Below are positions 1 through 9,602 of a stretch of DNA of 64,000 nucleotides, piece by piece. The DNA comes from M3007 sp046296435 (GTDB lineage Bacteria; Bacteroidota; Bacteroidia; Chitinophagales; Saprospiraceae): the NCBI GenBank assembly GCA_046296435.1, contig JBKBLI010000011.1, positions 7,753-71,752 of the forward strand. The letters are read 5' to 3'. Both the position numbers and the translations under genes were made by a program. Every line of letters begins with the position of its first letter. The first letter of the stretch is position 1. The notes under the pieces are model-generated. The model saw only the letters and a list, made by a program, of their open reading frames with translations, had not been told where the DNA came from and did no database searches.

Positions 1-698
1 AGGTAACCGATTACGTGGTGGACGAAAACGTCCAGATCCACGGCGGTATCGGGTTCAGCGAGGAGTACCCTGCCGCCCGCGCCTATCGGGACAGCCGCAT
101 CAACCGCATTTATGAGGGCACCAATGAAATCAACCGCATGCTGATGATCGATCAACTCCTCAAGCGCGGAATGAAAGGCGAACTGGACATCATCAATCCG
201 GCGTGGGCCGTACAAAAAGAATTGGCCTCCATGCCCTCGATGGAACGCCCCGAGGGGCCTTACGCAGAAGAATACAAGGCGGTGGAAGACTTTCGCAAAA
301 TCATCTTGATGACCGCCGGCGGAGCGGTCAAACTGCAAATGGACGGCAAACTCAACCTCAAGGAAGAGCAGGAAATCCTGATGAACTGCGCCGATATGCT
401 CATTGACCTCTATGCCGCCGAGTCTATGCTGCTCCGGGTGCACAAATTGGCCGACATGCAGGACAAGCCGCAGCCTCAGGAAGTGTACGACGCCATGTTA
501 CAGGTCTTTTTCCATGACGCCTCGCAACGCATCGCCAAGGCTGCCACCGACGCCATTGCCTCTTTTGCCGACGGCGACTTGCTCAAAACTTTCCTGATGG
601 GGGTTAAGCGTTTCGTCAAGTATCCGCCCGTAAACGTCAAAGCGCGCCGCCGCCTTGTAGCCGCCGCGCTTCTGCGCGCCAACGGCTGGGCTTTCTAA
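1..698 (+). CDS. acyl-CoA dehydrogenase, C-terminal part (5' end outside window)
   Basis: The reading frame is open to the left edge, so only the last 232 or so residues of an FAD-dependent acyl-CoA dehydrogenase are present. The visible part begins in the C-terminal helical domain. IHGGIGFSEEYP followed by RIYEGTNEINR is the family signature, and the Glu in YEGTNEI lines up with the catalytic base of medium- and very-long-chain enzymes. About 170 further residues follow, a long C-terminal extension as in VLCAD/ACAD9-like enzymes, which are around 600 residues in Bacteroidota. The expected role is the first oxidation step of fatty acid beta-oxidation. Substrate chain length cannot be read from this fragment. 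A hairpin terminator follows the stop codon. Confidence 0.9.
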   Translation, partial: VTDYVVDENVQIHGGIGFSEEYPAARAYRDSRINRIYEGTNEINRMLMIDQLLKRGMKGELDIINPAWAVQKELASMPSMERPEGPYAEEYKAVEDFRKIILMTAGGAVKLQMDGKLNLKEEQEILMNCADMLIDLYAAESMLLRVHKLADMQDKPQPQEVYDAMLQVFFHDASQRIAKAATDAIASFADGDLLKTFLMGVKRFVKYPPVNVKARRRLVAAALLRANGWAF

Positions 699-724
699 AG
701 CCCGACGTTTTCATTGCGTTTTGT

Positions 725-764
725 AAAGCCATGCAGATCGATCTGATTTGCATGGCTTTTTAAT
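725..764 (+). terminator. intrinsic terminator after the acyl-CoA dehydrogenase gene
   Basis: An 11-bp stem (725-735 pairs with 749-759, aaagccatgca/tgcatggcttt) is followed by a short T run and taattt. It lies 27 bases after the stop codon. Confidence 0.75.
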
Positions 765-862
765 TTAGAGCCATACCTGTCAAAGTCGCGTCTCCGAAAA
801 ATTTTCGGCGTCTTCGGACGTTATTAGAGCGATTCAGGGCTAATCAAAAAACAAATAAAATT

Positions 863-1513
863 ATGCGAAACAAAGTCAAAACCAGCGGCCGCGCTCAACT
901 TTTTCAGAATAAATGGCTGGAAAAGCTGACTTTTACTTCACCTCTTGAGTCTTCCATCACTTCGTGGAGCATTTCGGCAATTTGCGTATGGGCGGGTCTG
1001 TCCCTGTGGCCGCATATCGGAACTGAGCAGGTCGTCGCATGGGTGGCGATCGGATTGCTCAGTTGGAGTCTGGCCGAATACCTCTTGCACCGTTATCTCT
1101 TTCATCTACCGGATACGGCCTTCAAAGGCAGCAAGCGCCTGACGTACATTATCCACGGCGTGCATCACGAGTATCCCAACGATGCGGCGCGCACGCTCAT
1201 GCCCTTTGTCCCCAAACTCTTGATTTCGGTGGTATTTTTCGGGATATTCCTTCTTATCTTCGGATCGAAAGGACCGTTTTTTTCGGCCGGATTCCTGTTG
1301 GGCTACTATTTCTATTCGATGATGCACTACGCCATCCATCGTTACAAGGCGCCTGCATGGCTCAAGGGGCTTTGGACGCACCACCATTTGCACCACCATT
1401 TGCACGAAGATAAGGCGTTTGGGGTATCTTCCACCTTGTGGGATCGCATTTTCAATACCATGCCGCCCAAATATGCCAACGGCAAAGGCAGGGAAGTCAG
1501 CGCGGATGCTTAG
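863..1513 (+). CDS. fatty acid hydroxylase (FA2H / sterol desaturase superfamily)
   Basis: A 216-residue integral membrane di-iron enzyme of the fatty acid hydroxylase superfamily. Four hydrophobic segments carry the histidine boxes: HRYLFH (about residue 77), HGVHHEYP (about 97), HYAIHRY (about 155) and the cluster HHHLHHHLHED (about 173). This pattern and length fit the bacterial homologues of fatty acid 2-hydroxylase, which add a hydroxyl at C2 of acyl chains in sphingolipid-type lipids. Sphingolipids are made by many Bacteroidota, but the substrate here is inferred. The gene stands alone behind a terminator and converges, with only 13 bases between stops, on the large secreted-protein gene on the other strand. 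Confidence 0.82.
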   Translation: MRNKVKTSGRAQLFQNKWLEKLTFTSPLESSITSWSISAICVWAGLSLWPHIGTEQVVAWVAIGLLSWSLAEYLLHRYLFHLPDTAFKGSKRLTYIIHGVHHEYPNDAARTLMPFVPKLLISVVFFGIFLLIFGSKGPFFSAGFLLGYYFYSMMHYAIHRYKAPAWLKGLWTHHHLHHHLHEDKAFGVSSTLWDRIFNTMPPKYANGKGREVSADA

Positions 1514-1526
1514 TGGGCGCCGCCGA

Positions 1527-4274
1527 TCAGCGTATTACCTCGATGTAGCCTTTCAGCGGCTCGTCTCTGAGCACGACGCCCGTCACCCGCCGCTCAAACA
1601 CCTTGCAAACGTAGAAGTACGTACCGTCGGAAACAGGACTGCCGTTCATGGATGTGCCGTCCCAAAGAATGGCGGGATCACTGGTCGTAAACACCAGATT
1701 GCCCCATCGGTTGAATACCTGCAACTCTATTCGCTCCACAAAGCGCCAACCCGGGAAAGGGCGATAAGTGTCGTTAGCCCCATCGCCATTGGGCGTAAAA
1801 ACATTAGGCAACACGTACACAGGGCAATTGTCCACGCAAATACGGTTGGTGAAGGGGCTGGAGTTGCCTACCGAATCCACGGCCGAAATCGCGTAACAAC
1901 CCGCCAACCCCTCCTCTAACTTGTGCGAAAAACGGGTGTTGGAAGCGCCCGAAATGGCGGCAATCAGGTTCAGAGGCATTTCCGGGTCGGGCGCATACCA
2001 AATGTTGTACGATAACACATCGTCGGTATCCGGACAATCTAAATTTGGATTGTTCCAAAGTAACTCGTTGACGTAAGGGGGGCCCTCCGCGTATTCTTCT
2101 GGGTGGGTACACACGTTGCGCACCTCAAGCAAGGGGGCGCAGGGCGGCACGTCGTCAATAGGCGTACCGCAAGCGATCTGGGAGTCATTGAGCAACGGGT
2201 CGGGTAAATTGTCCACGTTGTAACTGCCCACGCTCCGCACGTAATAGCAATAAGACTTGCCGTTGATGAGTTGGCGGTCTTCAAAGCGCCTGTTTGTTAC
2301 CGAAGCGATAGAGTCAAAATCGCCGCTCAGGTCGTTTTGGCGGAATACGATATACCGCTTATTGTTCCACGGGACGTTTTCGGTCCAAGTGAGGATATTT
2401 GCATTATCTGTAGGCGCAACGCTCAGAAAAACCGAACTGGCCGGATTGGTAACGCCCAAAGGGGCCGCGCCGGAACCGGCGTAAAACTCAATAGCATAAC
2501 TGTATGCCTGCGTTTCGGTATTCAGGTTCTGGTCGGTAAACAGCAAGGTATTGGCCTGCCAAAAAGTATTGCTAACAAAAGAAGCGCCCGGAATCTGCTG
2601 CAAACCTGCGCCCCCCTGCCCCGGACTGCGCAACAATTGATATCGATAGGGGCCAGGATTAACCAGCGTATCCAGGTCGTCGGCCAGGGGCTTGGTCCAC
2701 TCTACCCGGATTTGGCCGTCGGTCAGGTCCGTCTGCTCGACGCTCACGTGCGTAATGATCGGGATATCGCGCTTGAGTTGGACGCAGGCTTCGTTGGAGG
2801 GCAAACTCTCTACCAAATTGTAGCGATACCCTCCCAACGAAAGTTGTGCAAAAATGGCGAGCACCCGATAGCAATATGTACGGCCCCGCTCTACGTTGCG
2901 ATCGACAAAAATGTAGCGCCCGTCTTTTTCTTCAAGCGTAATAAATGTCAGTCGGGTATAACCCTTGCCGGCCAGTCCGGGGCTACAAGTATCGATCGGA
3001 AAATCATTGGAACCTTCGCGGCGCCACACGGAGAATCCATAGAAATAATCGTCGCGCGCATCCTCGCAGACGTAAGGTTTCTCCCAGGTCACCACGATTT
3101 CGCCCAGGGCGCTTTCGGCGGTCACGTCCTCCGGCGGCGGACCAACCACCCGAATTAGCACAGTGCTCAGATCAGCCAATTGAGGCGTGGCGGCATTGAC
3201 GGAGTCCACAGCCTTGAACACAACCGAATAAGGCTGTCCGAAAATGTGTTCGCAGGTGGTCTGCCACCTAAATTTGCCGGAGACGACCGGCGGTTGGGCA
3301 GAGGATGGCGCTGTGAAAGTAGCCGGGCTGTATTTGGTATTGAATGGGCCGCCCAAAGCGCTCAGGCGCACCAGTTGCCCCGGATCAGGATCGGTCCCGC
3401 GGACGTCAAACTCGAGCAATTCTTCGGCAACAACACAATACTGATTCTGGTCTGTTAGCACAACGGGCGGATTATTCTGACAGGCCGTCACCAGGATTTG
3501 CATATCGCGAATCGTGGTATCGATCGGCACGCCGTTGCGCCAGGATATGATCACAAAAGCGAGATTGTACTCGCCTACGGCTTGAGGGCTATTCCAAACA
3601 ATATCGCCGGTCACCTCGTTGATCTGGAGCAGGTTGTTGGCCCCGGGCGCTATCTGATTGGGGAAACTGTAATTGGGCACCGGAGAATTGAGAGACTGCA
3701 GCGGTACGACAAAACGATAGGAGAGGCTGTCGCCGTCCGGATCAAAAGCATTGGGATTGTGCTTAAAAACGCGGCCCGTGCAAGCCACATCGACCGGCGG
3801 CTGGAGTAAGAATGGCGTGGTGTTGAAGCCCCCAAACTGCGGATCCTGAAATTGATAGATTGTCTCGATGTGAAAAGGAACGTTGTCAGATGAGGGCGGG
3901 TTGACGTTCACAATGCCGCCGTTGCGGTTCGGGTCGGTCATGAAAATGCGGTAACGCGCCGGGCCTGCGTACGTATGGGTTGTGATGTATTCATTGTATT
4001 TGATGTCGTTGGGCAAGGCCAAGCCTTTGTTATTCGGGCCGTTGGAGCGCAGCACCATTTTGCAATTACCGTCGCCAAGGCATAGTAAGAGCGAGTCGCG
4101 ATCGGCGTTGATACTGCTTGTTTTGGTCCAGGTGATGATTGTAATGCGTACAGTAAGCGGCCCGATTTGCTGCACATGAATTTCACCTGCGCGGTTGTGC
4201 GTGGCCCATAAGAACGAAGGCGCAACAAAAAAAGACCCAAGTAACAGACAAAACTGTAGTATTTTGTTATTCAT
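1527..4274 (-). CDS. large secreted protein with gliding-motility-type (T9SS type B) C-terminal domain
   Basis: A 915-residue exported protein. It starts with a signal peptide (hydrophobic core about residues 5-24, likely cleavage after ATA or nearby). The middle is a string of beta-rich modules resembling fibronectin type III/Ig folds with repeated cysteine pairs. The last 95 or so residues begin at VLPNVFTPNGDGAND and run through LQVFNRWGN and LWDGTSMNGSPVSDGTYFY. This is the gliding-motility-associated C-terminal (CHU_C/T9SS type B) domain that sends proteins through the type IX secretion system to the cell surface. The role is probably adhesion or a surface filament; no enzymatic motif is visible. 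It is divergent from the DUF4286 gene, and a 7-bp inverted repeat lies 14 bases upstream of its start. Confidence 0.85.
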   Translation of the reverse strand: MNNKILQFCLLLGSFFVAPSFLWATHNRAGEIHVQQIGPLTVRITIITWTKTSSINADRDSLLLCLGDGNCKMVLRSNGPNNKGLALPNDIKYNEYITTHTYAGPARYRIFMTDPNRNGGIVNVNPPSSDNVPFHIETIYQFQDPQFGGFNTTPFLLQPPVDVACTGRVFKHNPNAFDPDGDSLSYRFVVPLQSLNSPVPNYSFPNQIAPGANNLLQINEVTGDIVWNSPQAVGEYNLAFVIISWRNGVPIDTTIRDMQILVTACQNNPPVVLTDQNQYCVVAEELLEFDVRGTDPDPGQLVRLSALGGPFNTKYSPATFTAPSSAQPPVVSGKFRWQTTCEHIFGQPYSVVFKAVDSVNAATPQLADLSTVLIRVVGPPPEDVTAESALGEIVVTWEKPYVCEDARDDYFYGFSVWRREGSNDFPIDTCSPGLAGKGYTRLTFITLEEKDGRYIFVDRNVERGRTYCYRVLAIFAQLSLGGYRYNLVESLPSNEACVQLKRDIPIITHVSVEQTDLTDGQIRVEWTKPLADDLDTLVNPGPYRYQLLRSPGQGGAGLQQIPGASFVSNTFWQANTLLFTDQNLNTETQAYSYAIEFYAGSGAAPLGVTNPASSVFLSVAPTDNANILTWTENVPWNNKRYIVFRQNDLSGDFDSIASVTNRRFEDRQLINGKSYCYYVRSVGSYNVDNLPDPLLNDSQIACGTPIDDVPPCAPLLEVRNVCTHPEEYAEGPPYVNELLWNNPNLDCPDTDDVLSYNIWYAPDPEMPLNLIAAISGASNTRFSHKLEEGLAGCYAISAVDSVGNSSPFTNRICVDNCPVYVLPNVFTPNGDGANDTYRPFPGWRFVERIELQVFNRWGNLVFTTSDPAILWDGTSMNGSPVSDGTYFYVCKVFERRVTGVVLRDEPLKGYIEVIR

Positions 4275-4287
4275 TGCCGGGAAGAAC

Positions 4288-4303
4288 GCGTTTGGTCAAA
4301 CGC
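4288..4303. repeat. short perfect inverted repeat in the divergent promoter region
   Basis: gcgtttg-gt-caaacgc forms a perfect 7+7 bp dyad. It lies just upstream of the secreted-protein start (4274, minus) and before the DUF4286 promoter. It could be an operator or a 5' leader hairpin; nothing in the sequence decides between them. Confidence 0.3.
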
Positions 4304-4382
4304 AATGATATCATTTGAACGCAAAACGTCTTCAGGTGTTGGGGATAAGCGACAAAAAAAAGCCGCTTCGCTTGTTTTGTCT

Positions 4383-4390
4383 TATTTTTG
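4383..4390 (+). promoter_or_regulatory. -7 box for the DUF4286 gene
   Basis: TATTTTTG matches the Bacteroidota -7 consensus TAnnTTTG. It ends 23 bases before the ATG at 4414. No convincing -33 TTTG is present at the right distance. Confidence 0.5.
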
Positions 4391-4413
4391 CGCCAAAAAC
4401 GCACAGTTTTTAC

Positions 4414-4737
4414 ATGCTCCTGTACAACGTTACCGTGACGATCGACCGCGAATGGGGAAACGACTGGCTCCGGTGGATGAAAGAAACCCATATACCGGAC
4501 GTCATGTCCACCGGAATGTTTGTCTCCTACAGGCTCAGTCGATTATTGCATCACGAGCACGACGAAAGCGAGATATACTCCGTGCAATATCTCTGCCGCA
4601 GCATGGCCGATCTGATGCGCTACAATCAAGAATTTGCCCCTGAACTCCAAAAAGCCCATCAGACGCGGTACGAGGGACGTTTCGTCGCATTTCGCACCCT
4701 GATGGAGGTAGAAGACCACAACGAACGCATAGATTAG
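4414..4737 (+). CDS. DUF4286 family protein
   Basis: A 107-residue cytoplasmic protein starting MLLYNVTVTIDREW. The frame is open further upstream to 4315, but the family begins at this methionine and a TAnnTTTG box sits at 4383-4390, between the two candidate starts. The sequence matches the small DUF4286 proteins found throughout Bacteroidota (VTVTID, WLRWMKETHIPDVM, a tyrosine-rich centre, and a conserved F-E/G-x-R-F strand near the end). They have a ferredoxin-like alpha/beta pattern. No function is established for the family. The gene is monocistronic as far as the flanks show. Confidence 0.75.
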   Translation: MLLYNVTVTIDREWGNDWLRWMKETHIPDVMSTGMFVSYRLSRLLHHEHDESEIYSVQYLCRSMADLMRYNQEFAPELQKAHQTRYEGRFVAFRTLMEVEDHNERID

Positions 4738-5235
4738 CGCCAGGCGTCCGCGCTTGCGCCGTTGCTCTTTCGCGCCTCCCCCCAAGTTCATTGACCATCT
4801 CTGTCACGCCTGAAAGGGAACAAGCCATTCGCTCAGCCATTGGGTTCTCATTTTTTCGAAAAAAAGAACTGAACGCAAGCTCCAGACATGTCTGGCGCCT
4901 GTGGTCTGCGTGCGCGCTAATCCCTCGCCTCTTTTGTCCGCTGCTGACCGCTCATGGTTCAGCAAAAATTGCAAGGCGCGCTCAATCGCCCTTTATTTGC
5001 GCTGTTTTGTGCGTTTTTCCAGAACGGCACGATTGTTGTTCTTTCTCATTCGTATAGTAGTAAAAGTCCGATGCGCGCTTTAGCCACTCCCAAAATCAGC
5101 CTCCGGACCGGTCAACGCAAGCGCCCGAAGACAGAAGGTCAGGCCTGCGGGCGACGCCGATTCTGATGTGCATGCCGCCGGATTTTTTCGAATAATATAA
5201 ACTCAAACCGATTTCTTTACGCCAACAACACGATT
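4738..5235. other. 498-bp intergenic region, no gene seen
   Basis: No reading frame here has recognisable protein character; the open frames present are short, overlapping and rich in Arg/Ser/Cys. The only structure is a T6-CG-A7 palindrome at 4851-4865, flanked by gttct/agaac, one copy of the dispersed T-tract/A-tract motif described in the findings. I could not identify a promoter for the gene at 5236. Confidence 0.5.
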
Positions 5236-8200
5236 ATGAAGAAAATGTACGCAGCCTTTTTCGCATTAGCGTTTACAGGCATTTGCGCATGGGCTGAATG
5301 GCCGTTCCTTTCCAACCCTCAGTCCGGCGAACCGCCCGCCGCTCAAAGCAATGCGCCGCTAACCCCAGCTAACATTACCATCACCTGCGCCCCACTGACG
5401 GTACCTTGCCTTTTGAACGATTTCACGCCCGATACACTTTTTCAAAAATACGGCCTTAGCGCTTCGTTTCCGACCACAGCCGGGGGATCAGGATCGCTGA
5501 TTCTCAGCTATCAGGATAGTTATCAGGAATTGGATTGTCAGGATGTGGTCAACGGGATTCCTAATCTGGCCGCCCACATCAGCCGCACCTGGACGGCAGT
5601 CGATAGCGACGGCGCCACGGCATCCTGCACCCAAGACATCTACATACGCCGTATCGCGTTGGACGAACTTCAATGGATAGACTCCCTTAACGAAAGTTGT
5701 CTCATCAACTTCGTGGACATTATGACGCCCCCCTTTATCGTTTTTCAGAACGTACGCCTCGAACTCCACCCGGGCAATAATGTCTGCTCCCTGAACGCCA
5801 TGGCAGTAGATAACTTAATCCCCGGCCCCTGCGACGGGTCGCTGGTTGTTTCGCGGGTTTGGACGATTGAGGACGCCTGCGCGCCGTTCAACCCTGATCC
5901 GAACTACACGGGGCAACTCATATTCTCACAATATATCCTGCTGGAAGACAAAGATGGGCCACAGTTCGCCTGCCCTCAAAGCGCTACGCTGATCATCCCG
6001 GATTCAGCCTGCGCATACAACCTGACTTTTGATCCGGTCACCGTGAGCAGCAACTGCTCCAGCATCGACTCTTTCGTCGTACAACTCAGCGGCGGCCCCC
6101 AGCCCCTGCGCTACAAAGCCGTACTCGATCCCATCTTACCCCCGATTGAAGTATTGGCCTTGCCCGGAACCCAAGCCCTTGCCACAGGCAACTATACAGT
6201 GACCTACACCGCTTTTGACAATTGCGGCATGACCTCTTCGTGCTCGTTCAATCTTGTGGCATACGACACCATTCGCCCGCAGATCCAGTTCAACGCTTTT
6301 ACCGACTCTATACCGGTAAGCCTGGTTCAGGTCCCCGCTCAACTGTTCGATAATGGATCTTCAGATCACTGCGGGACCAAAATCTTTTTCAAAGCGCGGC
6401 GTAAGCATCCAACCCTATGCCAGAACACCTTTTTTTTCCACGACTTCATCCGAATATGCTGCGAGGATGCGGGCGATACGCTGGATATCGAATTCAGAAT
6501 CTACGACCGGCCGCTACCCCCTGGCCCCGTCAAGCCCGATACCCTTTTAGCCCACGCCCGCACGGCCACCGGCCGGATGGCGCTCTTTGACTTAGAAGCG
6601 CCATTTTGCACGCCGGCGCCGGATATCGCCGTCAGTTGTGCAAAATTCGACGCTACGCTGGCCGGCTACCCACTTGGCGTCTATGGCGACAACTGCTGCT
6701 TAGACTCCTCCCTGACCTACCTGAACAACATCGGCGTGAGCGGAAGCGCAGATTACACCGCTTTCGACTCGATATGCAATCAGGGCGTCATCACGCGATC
6801 TTACGCCGTGCGCGACTGCCACGGCAATCAGACCCTGTGTTCTGACCGCATCGTAGTGGTCAACACGAATGATTACTACTTGCGCTTCCCGAGCGATACA
6901 TTGGTCTATTCTTGCCAGGATTCGCTGTACTCCGGCGATATCGCCTTCGGCAATGCGGCATGTCAGCAGTTTGCCATCAGCTACGCCGATACCCGCGACA
7001 CTGCGCTCTACCCCGACCAAAGCCGGCTCATCAGACGCCTATGGACCGTGCGCAACGAATGCCGATATGATCCGGACATCCCCTGCATCCAAGTGCCCAA
7101 CCCTGATACGCTGCCAGGCTTGCCGAGTATCCTGACAGGCCCAACGCTGGCCCCCGACAGCGCGGCGGCGCCTTGGCAGCCCAGCGTGCTGTTTGCAGCG
7201 CCGGGCGACACCGCCGCCACAGCTTACAGTCAATACTGGAGCGATACCGCCAACTGCTATCAATACGAGCAATTGATTGTGGTACGCGATACTGTGCCGC
7301 CCGTTTTCTCGACCGCGTGCCCCATCCCGCTTCAGATTGTCTGCTTTTCGGATACCAACAATCCGCTCTTTTGGAATGATCCGCTCTTCAGAGATGTAGC
7401 GCACAACTTCGCCTCAAACCTCTGCGAGGGCGGCGCATCGCTCTCCACGCGCGCTACCGATCTGTGCTCAGACGTGTCTTATGCGGCGATACTCTCGTTA
7501 GATCTCAACGGCGACGGCATAGCCGAGTCCCGTATCGATACGCGCAACCTGCCGGCTCCGGGGACTATTCTGTTCGGCAACATCAACGGCGCCGGCCAAA
7601 TTGCAACGATTGATTCCAGGGCCATTCCCGACGACGACAAAATCCAGCTTGCCATTGTCAGCGACGCCGACTCCGTTGTCTTGCAGTGGCGCGAAGGCTC
7701 GACATTCAACCCGCTTTTCCTGCCTGCAGGCAAGCACAACATTCGCTGGGTCGCAACAGACGAAGCCGGCAACAGCGCTTTTTGCGAACAAACCTTCGAA
7801 CTCAAAGACTGCGCCGCTCCCGTCCCGCAATGTGTAGCCGGCGCAATAATCGAATTGCCGGTTATTGGGCCATACACGCTCACAACCGACCAGTTGTACC
7901 AAAGCCTGTCAGACAACTGTACCCCCGATTCGCTGATACGCACCGGCGTACGCCGCTCAGGTATGGGTACGGGATTCCCCTTCAGCGCCAACAACCCCGC
8001 CGAGGGACAGCAGTCCATCCTTCTCTCCTGCGCCGATCTCGGTCCAGTGGCGGTAGAGTTGTGGGCTATCGACCGGGTCGATAATGCGGATTTTTGCGAA
8101 GTATCCATAATCGTCGGCGACCCTTTGGGCGCCTGCGATCCCAATAACCCGATCGGCGGCTACGTGCGAACAGCCGACGGCAAAAACGTCGCGGAGGTGC

Positions 8201-9369
8201 TCGTGAGCGTCACCGACGCCGTACCCCCCGTACCCAATATGCCGAATCTAAACGCTATCACCGACGCCGACGGATTTTATTCGCTGGCCAATCTGCCGCC
8301 CCTGGTCTTGAACTCCAGTTTCAGGCTCACGCCTTATTACAACCTAAATCACCTCAACGGGGTTACTACTTTTGACCTCGTGCTGATTAACAAACACATC
8401 CTGAGTCAGGAACTGCTCGTCGGCCCTTACAGGCTGATTTCCGCAGATGCTAACAAGTCGGGAACCATCACAACTTTTGACATCGTCGAACTCCGCAAAC
8501 TGATCCTCGGCATTTATTTGGAGTTGCCCAACGTCGCTTCATGGCGATTTGTGCCGCAATCTTTTGTATTCGGCAACCCTGAAAACCCCTGGGACGGCAA
8601 CTTCCCGCTGTTCAAGGAATTTATCGCAATCGAAACGCCCAATAACTTGCTAGACAACCTCGACTTCGTCGCCATCAAAGTCGGCGACGTAAACAACAGC
8701 GCGACGCCCCTCGCCGGCGAGCCATCCGACGAACGCGCAGTGAGTTGGGTATCGGCTCGCCTTACGCCCGACGCCCGCGACCAGAGCCGCGCACGCCTGC
8801 GATTGACGCCGCCCCCCGGGCTCAGCGCCTGGCAGGGCACGCTCGAATGGCCCGAGGGCGTACAGTTGCTCCAGATCGCGCCCGGCGCCAGACAGACCCT
8901 GCAACATTTCGGCAGATTTGCCGACGCCCTCACCTGGGCCATCCACGACTCCGAAGACGGTTTCGAACTCCTGCTACAAACCAATGATCCGATCCTTTGG
9001 GAGCAAATCCGCCTGAGCGACCGAATCACGCAGGCGCTGACATACGATCATGCCGGCCGCGAGAGCCGCCCCATTTTGTTCTTCGAAAAAAAACACTCGT
9101 CGGCGTTTGAACTGCTGCCCCCCGCCCCTAATCCCTGGACGCAGACTGTCGCGCTGGGTTTTGTGCTAAGCCAGGCTGGCAGCGCCACGCTCAGGGTGAG
9201 CGATAAGCTCGGCCGCGAAGTCTGGCGCGAACGCCGCGATATCGGCGAAGGCGGTCCGCAAGCCTTTATCCTTGACGCAAGTAAGATCTCCCAACCCGGA
9301 TTGTACTACTACAGCATAGAAACGGCCGAAGGCAGCGGCAGCGGCAGGTTTGTCCGAAGCAACCGATAG
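5236..9369 (+). CDS. 1377-residue T9SS cargo protein with dockerin-like region and type A sorting domain
   Basis: A very large exported protein. Residues 1-20 form a signal peptide. Roughly residues 40-960 are tandem cysteine-containing beta modules. They resemble HYR/Ig-like repeats, for example YTVTYTAFDNCG, and there are many CxDxS-type loops. A carboxypeptidase-regulatory/CNA-B-like module follows at about 965-1035 (GGYVRTADGKNVAEVLVSV). A dockerin-type duplicated calcium segment lies at about 1040-1095 (FDLVLINKHIL, then DANKSGTITTFDIVELRKLIL). The last 90 or so residues, from LLPPAPNPW to the end, are a T9SS type A sorting domain ending in the usual GLYYYSIET strand. The likely role is a cell-surface or released adhesive/structural protein. 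No catalytic motif is visible. Confidence 0.83.
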   Translation: MKKMYAAFFALAFTGICAWAEWPFLSNPQSGEPPAAQSNAPLTPANITITCAPLTVPCLLNDFTPDTLFQKYGLSASFPTTAGGSGSLILSYQDSYQELDCQDVVNGIPNLAAHISRTWTAVDSDGATASCTQDIYIRRIALDELQWIDSLNESCLINFVDIMTPPFIVFQNVRLELHPGNNVCSLNAMAVDNLIPGPCDGSLVVSRVWTIEDACAPFNPDPNYTGQLIFSQYILLEDKDGPQFACPQSATLIIPDSACAYNLTFDPVTVSSNCSSIDSFVVQLSGGPQPLRYKAVLDPILPPIEVLALPGTQALATGNYTVTYTAFDNCGMTSSCSFNLVAYDTIRPQIQFNAFTDSIPVSLVQVPAQLFDNGSSDHCGTKIFFKARRKHPTLCQNTFFFHDFIRICCEDAGDTLDIEFRIYDRPLPPGPVKPDTLLAHARTATGRMALFDLEAPFCTPAPDIAVSCAKFDATLAGYPLGVYGDNCCLDSSLTYLNNIGVSGSADYTAFDSICNQGVITRSYAVRDCHGNQTLCSDRIVVVNTNDYYLRFPSDTLVYSCQDSLYSGDIAFGNAACQQFAISYADTRDTALYPDQSRLIRRLWTVRNECRYDPDIPCIQVPNPDTLPGLPSILTGPTLAPDSAAAPWQPSVLFAAPGDTAATAYSQYWSDTANCYQYEQLIVVRDTVPPVFSTACPIPLQIVCFSDTNNPLFWNDPLFRDVAHNFASNLCEGGASLSTRATDLCSDVSYAAILSLDLNGDGIAESRIDTRNLPAPGTILFGNINGAGQIATIDSRAIPDDDKIQLAIVSDADSVVLQWREGSTFNPLFLPAGKHNIRWVATDEAGNSAFCEQTFELKDCAAPVPQCVAGAIIELPVIGPYTLTTDQLYQSLSDNCTPDSLIRTGVRRSGMGTGFPFSANNPAEGQQSILLSCADLGPVAVELWAIDRVDNADFCEVSIIVGDPLGACDPNNPIGGYVRTADGKNVAEVLVSVTDAVPPVPNMPNLNAITDADGFYSLANLPPLVLNSSFRLTPYYNLNHLNGVTTFDLVLINKHILSQELLVGPYRLISADANKSGTITTFDIVELRKLILGIYLELPNVASWRFVPQSFVFGNPENPWDGNFPLFKEFIAIETPNNLLDNLDFVAIKVGDVNNSATPLAGEPSDERAVSWVSARLTPDARDQSRARLRLTPPPGLSAWQGTLEWPEGVQLLQIAPGARQTLQHFGRFADALTWAIHDSEDGFELLLQTNDPILWEQIRLSDRITQALTYDHAGRESRPILFFEKKHSSAFELLPPAPNPWTQTVALGFVLSQAGSATLRVSDKLGREVWRERRDIGEGGPQAFILDASKISQPGLYYYSIETAEGSGSGRFVRSNR

Positions 9370-9410
9370 GCGCCCCGGGATTGCCGTTTGTCCGGGAGAC
9401 GCGCAACGCC

Positions 9411-9433
9411 GCTCTTTTTTTCAAAAAAAGAGC
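9411..9433. repeat. T-tract/A-tract palindrome
   Basis: gctcTTTTTTT-c-AAAAAAAgagc is an exact 11+11 bp inverted repeat with a one-base centre, 42 bases after the 1377-residue gene. It may act as a weak terminator, but its stem is mostly A:T, and the same design recurs elsewhere in the window. Confidence 0.6.
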
Positions 9434-9468
9434 GGGCCAAAGCGCGGCCCCGGAAAGGCGACGTGTTT

Positions 9469-9501
9469 TTTGACGCGTATTCGCTTTTTTTCTTAACTTT
9501 G
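9469..9501 (+). promoter_or_regulatory. promoter of ffh
   Basis: TTTG (9469-9472), a 21-base spacer, then TAACTTTG (9494-9501). This is a good match to the Bacteroidota sigma-A promoter (-33 TTTG, -7 TAnnTTTG). It predicts a leader of about 95 bases before the ffh start. Confidence 0.65.
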
Positions 9502-9602
9502 CGCTCTCAAAATAAGCGCGCAAGCGATCCGAAATCAAGACCTGGCCTGCGGCCTTATACCGGCGCGACCTGGGTTTTCACCAAAAAAACACAAACAGCT
9601 AC

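Noticed and set aside
2271..3158. 295-codon open frame on the plus strand
   Set aside because: Antisense to the secreted gliding-type protein, no protein-like features.
4791..5057. 88-codon open frame in the 4738-5235 intergenic region
   Set aside because: Unusual Arg/Ser/Cys/Phe content, no promoter box, no conserved motif. The T/A palindrome lies inside it.
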